From: Chthoniobacter sp.
GTDB lineage: Bacteria > Verrucomicrobiota > Verrucomicrobiia > Chthoniobacterales > Chthoniobacteraceae
Assembly: GCA_025352865.1 (NCBI GenBank)
Contig: JANXSB010000484.1
Coordinates: forward strand, 1 to 10,263
Direction of reading: 5' to 3'
Length of the DNA: 10,263 nucleotides
The translations under genes and the position numbers were made by a program. Below are positions 6,403 through 10,263 of the stretch, piece by piece. Each line of letters begins with the position of its first letter. The first letter of the stretch is position 1. Below the pieces are notes generated by a model. The model worked only from the letters and a program-made list of their open reading frames with translations. It did no database searches and was not told the origin of the DNA.

Positions 6403-7538
6403 GCGCTCAGACTTTGAATCTGTTTGATGACCTCGTGGCTGATGCTCCGCAAACGGAAGGGATCAAATACGCAGGCTCAAAGCTCAAGCTGTTGCCCCAC
6501 ATCTTGCAACTCGTCCAGAAGGTGAAGCCACGCAGTGTGCTCGACGGCTTCTCCGGTTCGACGCGCGTTGCCCAAGCGTTGGCGCAGACTGGTCACCGTG
6601 TTGTCGCTAATGACCTTTCCGCGTGGTCGGAGGTTTTTGGAAATTGTTACCTGCTCAATCCCCACCCACCCGAGCACTACCGTCCGCTTGTTGACCATCT
6701 CAATGCTCTCCCAGGAATGGACGGTTGGTTCACTGAACACTACGGAGGTGAGCCAAACAGCGGCAACTCCGTGAGCAATGACGGCCTCAAGAAACCGTGG
6801 CAGACACACAACACGCGACGACTGGACGCGATTCGTACCGAGATCGACCGGCTCTCACTCTCGGAAATCGAAAGGTCGGTTTTGCTGACGAGTTTGATTC
6901 TCGCGTTAGATACAGTGGATAGCACGCTAGGTCACTTCGCCTCCTATCTCAACGATTGGTCGCCGCGCTCCTACAACAAGCTTCGATTGCAAGTGCCTCG
7001 TCTGTTACCTCGGCGCGAACCGCATGCAGTTCATCGGGGAGACATATTCACACTGTTGCCGCAAATCGAAGCTGACTTGGCTTACTTCGACCCACCCTAC
7101 GGCTCTAATAACGAGAAAATGCCACCGTCGCGAGTGCGCTATTCCGCTTACTATCATCTGTGGACGACCATTTGCCTGAACGACAGGCCCTCGATTTTTG
7201 GCAAAGCCAAGCGGAGAGACGATTCATCGGACAAGGTTGCTAATTCGGCATTTGAAGATTTCCGCCGCAACGAGAAAGGCCATTTCATCGCTGTTGACGC
7301 GATAGAGCGATTGCTGCGTGCAGCCCGCGTGAAACACATCATTCTGTCCTACAGTTCTGGTGGACGCGCCACGGCGGAGGAATTGCACGAGGTCATCTCG
7401 TCAGTTGGCCGAGTCCTTGAGGTTTTGGAAATCGACTATCGCAAAAATGTGATGGCTGGGATGCGCTGGACGAATGAATGGGTGAGAGATGCAGAGACGC
7501 CGAATACGGAGTTTCTTTTTCTGATCGAAAAAGAATAA
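6399..7538 (+). CDS. DNA adenine (N6) methyltransferase, D12 class
   Basis: A 379-residue protein. The ATG at 6399 overlaps the endonuclease stop as ATGA, which favours translational coupling; the frame is open further upstream but that part is a shadow of the endonuclease gene. The order of motifs is that of alpha-class (D12) N6-adenine methyltransferases: motif X YAGSKLKLLPHI (24-35), motif I VLDGFSGSTRVAQ (47-59) for S-adenosylmethionine, VVANDLS (68-74), and the catalytic motif IV YFDPPYGSNN (229-238) with DPPY at 231-234. The long segment between motif I and DPPY is the target recognition domain. Near the C-terminus is HIILSYSSGG (313-322), a typical D12 strand. It should methylate adenine in the site cut by the upstream gene product and so protect the host. 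No control (C) protein or specificity subunit is present, so this fits a simple type II system. An orphan methyltransferase with an unrelated neighbour is less likely given the overlap. Confidence 0.93.
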   Translation: MSAQTLNLFDDLVADAPQTEGIKYAGSKLKLLPHILQLVQKVKPRSVLDGFSGSTRVAQALAQTGHRVVANDLSAWSEVFGNCYLLNPHPPEHYRPLVDHLNALPGMDGWFTEHYGGEPNSGNSVSNDGLKKPWQTHNTRRLDAIRTEIDRLSLSEIERSVLLTSLILALDTVDSTLGHFASYLNDWSPRSYNKLRLQVPRLLPRREPHAVHRGDIFTLLPQIEADLAYFDPPYGSNNEKMPPSRVRYSAYYHLWTTICLNDRPSIFGKAKRRDDSSDKVANSAFEDFRRNEKGHFIAVDAIERLLRAARVKHIILSYSSGGRATAEELHEVISSVGRVLEVLEIDYRKNVMAGMRWTNEWVRDAETPNTEFLFLIEKE

Positions 7539-7540
7539 CT

Positions 7541-7583
7541 CACCATTGCCGGGGAAGCTGTGCTTCGTGGCCGGGGAGAGGAG
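7541..7583 (+). repeat. 43-bp direct repeat, copy A
   Basis: It begins CACCATTGCCGGGGAAGC and ends GGGGAGAGGAG, two bases after the methyltransferase stop codon. It matches copy B, 338 bp downstream, at 39 of 43 positions; the shared core GCTGTGCTTCGTGGC is identical. It is far too long for an ordinary target-site duplication, so a repeated module or recombination between copies is a better explanation. Confidence 0.75.
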
Positions 7584-7619
7584 TCGCGCTTTCAGCGCTG
7601 GCGCTGGCGATGCGGGTTT

Positions 7620-7756
7620 CCTGGGGCGATGCCCCAGGCTGGAATGAGGATGCGCCCTTGGCGCTCTGCGGAGACCCATTCCGCTCGGGCGGTCGTTCCC
7701 GCGTGCTCCCGACGCCAACGGCGTCCTCTCATCCCAGCCTGGGGCAACGCCCCAGG
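7620..7756. repeat. Inverted repeat of two CCTGGGGC-NNN-GCCCCAGG hairpins
   Basis: Arm 1 is 7620-7648 and arm 2, reversed, is 7728-7756; they agree at 27 of 29 positions. Each arm holds its own perfect hairpin: CCTGGGGC/GCCCCAGG with loop GAT (7628-7630) in arm 1 and AAC (7746-7748) in arm 2. Weaker symmetry continues outward, with GCGCTGGCG-type sequence on the left and CGCCAGCGCC on the right. From memory, sequences that translate as LGQRPR or APGW strings and carry this hairpin are frequent between genes in Verrucomicrobiota and Planctomycetota. No transposase is nearby, so any movement would be non-autonomous. Confidence 0.7.
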
Positions 7757-7851
7757 TGCATCGTCCACGCCCGCGCCAGCGCCAACGGCGCGATTCATCC
7801 ACCGGCGGCCCGTCAGTCCCAAACATAGCGCTCATCGAATGCGACCCGCCT

Positions 7852-7878
7852 CGTTCCGAAGCTGGGGGCTTCGGAACG
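7852..7878. repeat. Perfect 11-bp stem-loop
   Basis: CGTTCCGAAGC (7852-7862) pairs fully with GCTTCGGAACG (7868-7878) around the loop TGGGG. It abuts copy B of the direct repeat. Without a T-run on either side it is not a standard intrinsic terminator, but it is strong enough to act on transcripts leaving the R-M cassette or to be one end of a small repeat unit. Confidence 0.65.
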
Positions 7879-7921
7879 CACCATTAGCGGGGACGCTGTG
7901 CTTCGTGGCTGGGGAGAGGAG
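7879..7921 (+). repeat. 43-bp direct repeat, copy B
   Basis: It begins CACCATTAGCGGGGACGC and ends GGGGAGAGGAG, directly after the 11-bp stem-loop and 91 bp before the mutS start. It differs from copy A at four positions (the 8th, 9th, 16th and 32nd). Confidence 0.75.
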
Positions 7922-8012
7922 GACGGCGGATCGGGGTTGCAGCGGCGCGGGCTCGGCTGGCGGAACTGGAAGTGGGCTTGAACGCCCCGCCACCCGCTCC
8001 TACCCTGCGCCC

Positions 8013-10263
8013 ATGTCCGAAAACCTGACCCCGATGATGCAGCAGTACCAGGGCATCCGCCGGTCGCTGCCCGCGGACACGCTGCTGCTTTTCCGGCTCG
8101 GGGATTTCTACGAGATGTTTTTCGAGGACGCGAAGGAGGCGTCCGCAATCCTCAACGTCGCGCTGACGAAACGGAATCTCGTGCCGATGTGCGGCATCCC
8201 GCATCACGCGGCGGAGAATTACATCCGCCGGCTGCTCAAGGCGGGGCGGCGCGTGGCGATCTGCGATCAAGTCAGTGAGCCGGTGAAAGGGCAGATCGTG
8301 CAGCGCGAGGTCACGCACATCGTCAGCCCCGGCACGGTCTCCGACCTGCACCTGCTTGACGCGAAAAGGAACAACTTCCTCGCCGCGATTTACGCCGGAG
8401 CGAAAGGCGGTTTCGGGTTCGCGTTCGTCGATCTCACGACCGGCGATTTCCGCGTCACCGAACTGGCCGATGACGCCGCACTGGCCGACGAACTCGCCCG
8501 CGTGCAGCCCGCCGAGGTGCTCGTCGCCGAGGAGCAGGCCGCGCAGTTCCGCGAGGTCCGCGGCGTGGTCGCGCGCGACGGCTACACCTTTCTTCACGAG
8601 CAGGCGCACTTCACCCTGCGCGAACATTTCAAAGTGCAGTCGCTCGACGGTTTCGGCTGCGACGCCATGCCCGCGGCCATCGGCGCGGCGGGCGCGATTC
8701 TGCACTATTTGAAAACCGAGCTACGCCGCTCGCTCGGCCACATCACCCGGCTCGCGGTCTATCGGAACTCGCAGTTCATGGTCCTCGACGCGACGACCCA
8801 GTCGAACCTCGAACTCGTCCAAGCCCGCGGCGGCGGGCGCGACACCTCGCTCCTCGGTGCGCTCGACCGGACCGTCACGCCGATGGGCGCGCGAAAACTC
8901 CGCGACTGGGTTCTGCATCCCCTTTGCGACCTTGGCGCTCTTGGCGCGAGACAACAAATGATCGCCGACTTCCTCGCCGAGCCATTCGTGCTCGGCAACA
9001 TCCGCGAAACCCTCAAGTCCATCCGCGACATGGAGCGCACCGTCGGCCGCCTCACCCAGACCGGCGGAAACGCGCGCGACCTCCAAGTGCTCCGCACTTC
9101 GCTCGAACAAATCCCCCAGCTCAAAAACGATTTGGAAGCACTCAGCACTTCCTCTTCCGCTTCCTCTTCATCTTCCTCTCCTCCGAATTTCCCGATGGAG
9201 GAAGATGAAGCGGAAGAGGAAGAGGAAGATGGTTCACTCGCGCGGAAGATTCTCCGCGACCTCCACCCGCTCCCACACATCGTTGATTTGCTCGCCCGCG
9301 CCATCGTCGATGAACCACCCGCCCTGACCCGCGAGGGCGGCATGTTTCGCGACGGCTACCACGCCCCGCTCGACGAACTCCGCAACGCCGCGCGCGAGGG
9401 CAAGGACTGGATCGCCCAGCTCCAGCAGCGCGCCATCGAGGAGACCGGCATCAAGTCGCTAAAAGTCCGCTTCACCTCGGTCTTCGGCTACTTCATCGAG
9501 GTCACGAAATCGAATCTCGCCGCCGTCCCGCCGCACTGGCACCGCAAGCAAACCGTAGCCACCGGCGAGCGTTTCATCACGCCCGAGCTGAAGGAAGTGG
9601 AGGGCAAAATCCTCGGCGCGGATGAGCGCGCGAAAGCCCTGGAGCAGGAGCTTTTCCTCCAGCTTCGCGACGAGGTCATGCGCGAACTCGCCCCGCTGCA
9701 AAGCACCGCCGCCGCCATCGCCACGCTCGACGTGCTCGGCGCGTTCGCGGAAACCGCGCGCCTTTTCGGCTACTGCCGCCCGGCGCTGAGCGAAGACCTC
9801 CGCATCGTCATCGCCGACGGCCGTCATCCCGTGCTCGACCAGGCGCTCATCGAGGAAAAATTCGTCCCCAACGACGTGCTCCTCGACGCCGAAAAAAACC
9901 GCCTGCTCATCCTCACCGGCCCAAACATGGCGGGAAAATCCACCTACCTCCGCCAAGTCGCGCTCCTCGTGCTCATGGCGCAAATCGGCAGCTTCATCCC
10001 CGCACGCAGCGCCGAGATCGGGCTCGCCGACCGCATATTTACAAGGGTCGGCGCGAACGACGACCTCTCGCGCGGCCAATCGACCTTCATGGTCGAGATG
10101 AACGAAACCGCCAACATCACCAACAACGCCACCGCCCGCTCGCTCATCATCCTCGACGAAATCGGCCGCGGCACCTCGACCTTCGACGGCCTCTCCATCG
10201 CCTGGAGCGTCGCCGAGTTTCTCCACGACGAAACGAAAGCGCGCACCCTTTTCGCCACCCACT
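8013..10263 (+). CDS. mutS: DNA mismatch repair protein MutS (3' truncated)
   Basis: 750 codons are visible and the gene runs off the right edge in the middle of the ATPase domain; full MutS is usually about 850-900 residues. MutS dimers find mismatches and recruit MutL. The N-terminal mismatch-binding domain shows RLGDFYEMFFEDA, with the Phe-x-Glu equivalent at Phe32-Glu34. Then come the connector, the core and clamp (TVTPMGARKLRDW about 289-301; VFGYFIEVTKSN), and the ABC-type ATPase: Walker A GPNMAGKST (636-644), signature region DDLSRGQSTFMVEMNETANI, Walker B LIILDEIGRGTST with Asp715-Glu716, and FATH at the edge. I chose the ATG at 8013 because MSENLTPMMQQYQGIR is the normal MutS N-terminus. 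Residues about 379-406 (STSSSASSS..., then EEDEAEEEEED) are an extra low-complexity segment in the core domain that I do not know from ordinary MutS; it coincides with a DNA palindrome. The rest of the frame is intact. Confidence 0.97.
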   Translation, partial: MSENLTPMMQQYQGIRRSLPADTLLLFRLGDFYEMFFEDAKEASAILNVALTKRNLVPMCGIPHHAAENYIRRLLKAGRRVAICDQVSEPVKGQIVQREVTHIVSPGTVSDLHLLDAKRNNFLAAIYAGAKGGFGFAFVDLTTGDFRVTELADDAALADELARVQPAEVLVAEEQAAQFREVRGVVARDGYTFLHEQAHFTLREHFKVQSLDGFGCDAMPAAIGAAGAILHYLKTELRRSLGHITRLAVYRNSQFMVLDATTQSNLELVQARGGGRDTSLLGALDRTVTPMGARKLRDWVLHPLCDLGALGARQQMIADFLAEPFVLGNIRETLKSIRDMERTVGRLTQTGGNARDLQVLRTSLEQIPQLKNDLEALSTSSSASSSSSSPPNFPMEEDEAEEEEEDGSLARKILRDLHPLPHIVDLLARAIVDEPPALTREGGMFRDGYHAPLDELRNAAREGKDWIAQLQQRAIEETGIKSLKVRFTSVFGYFIEVTKSNLAAVPPHWHRKQTVATGERFITPELKEVEGKILGADERAKALEQELFLQLRDEVMRELAPLQSTAAAIATLDVLGAFAETARLFGYCRPALSEDLRIVIADGRHPVLDQALIEEKFVPNDVLLDAEKNRLLILTGPNMAGKSTYLRQVALLVLMAQIGSFIPARSAEIGLADRIFTRVGANDDLSRGQSTFMVEMNETANITNNATARSLIILDEIGRGTSTFDGLSIAWSVAEFLHDETKARTLFATH
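9148..9228. repeat. 81-bp imperfect palindrome inside mutS
   Basis: Left arm 9148-9178 starts CTTCCTCTTCCG and ends CATCTTCCTC; right arm 9198-9228 starts GAGGAAGATGAAG and ends GAGGAAG. Reversed and complemented, the arms agree at 29 of 31 positions, and the two mismatches are an exchange of one A and one C between positions 14 and 20. The 19-nt loop is 9179-9197. The unit is 27 codons long and keeps the mutS frame, coding for Ser-rich then Glu-rich residues. Because it is palindromic and built of stop-free CTTCCT/GAGGAA triplets, it would stay open in either orientation. Confidence 0.85.

Larger units (their letters stand above)
7539..8012. other. 474-bp non-coding repeat island between the R-M cassette and mutS
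   Basis: No believable gene lies here. Frames open on both strands across 7590-7830, but their peptides (Pro/Arg/Gly-rich, with SLGQRPR-like strings) are translations of the inverted repeats. From left to right the stretch holds copy A of a 43-bp direct repeat, a large inverted repeat made of two CCTGGGGC hairpins, a perfect 11-bp stem-loop, copy B of the direct repeat, then about 90 bp leading to mutS. The mutS promoter should be in the last part, but no clear -35/-10 or SD is visible. Confidence 0.65.

Noticed and set aside
7401..7835. Open frames on both strands after the methyltransferase
   Set aside because: They translate the inverted hairpin repeats and partly overlap the methyltransferase gene; composition is Pro/Arg/Gly-rich with no domain.
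7620..7921. CRISPR-like array in the repeat island
   Set aside because: Only two copies of each repeat with unequal spacing and inverted arrangement, and no cas genes.
9459..10262. Open frame on the minus strand opposite mutS
   Set aside because: Antisense to the conserved MutS ATPase domain and without recognisable motifs.

Overview
The window reads as a piece of a high-GC bacterial chromosome. Two hand-counted lines outside the restriction-modification genes are 72-73% G+C. The best guess is Verrucomicrobiota or a close relative, held at moderate confidence. The reasons are the tiny Arg/Lys-rich COX24/AURKAIP1-type protein, a secreted tandem SGNH hydrolase, stem-loop-rich intergenic repeat families, and no Shine-Dalgarno-like purine tract at any of the seven visible start codons.

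Layout from left to right: (1) the 3' end of a plus-strand gene for an exported NTF2/SnoaL-like protein with a C-terminal membrane helix; (2) convergent to it, a minus-strand exported TPR-repeat protein, preceded 17 bp upstream by a 34-residue basic protein of the COX24/bS22/mS38 type, probably ribosomal; (3) a spacer holding a degenerate palindromic interspersed repeat; (4) minus-strand hisG, long form; (5) a minus-strand secreted protein with two intact SGNH/GDSL hydrolase domains; (6) a divergent spacer, then a plus-strand two-gene restriction-modification cassette (putative PD-(D/E)xK-type endonuclease plus D12-class adenine methyltransferase) joined by a 4-bp ATGA overlap and visibly lower in G+C (two sampled lines 55%); (7) a 474-bp non-coding stretch built of direct and inverted repeats; (8) mutS, running off the right edge.

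The genes are mostly unrelated housekeeping or secreted functions. The R-M cassette is the accessory element, set between a secreted hydrolase gene and mutS. The most unusual item is inside mutS: an 81-bp imperfect palindrome (arms 29/31 identical) that is in frame and adds a Ser-rich then Glu-rich stretch to the MutS core, as if a small palindromic element had inserted into an essential repair gene without breaking it. No wholly new multi-gene system is evident. The endonuclease of the R-M cassette is the best candidate for an uncharacterised activity.
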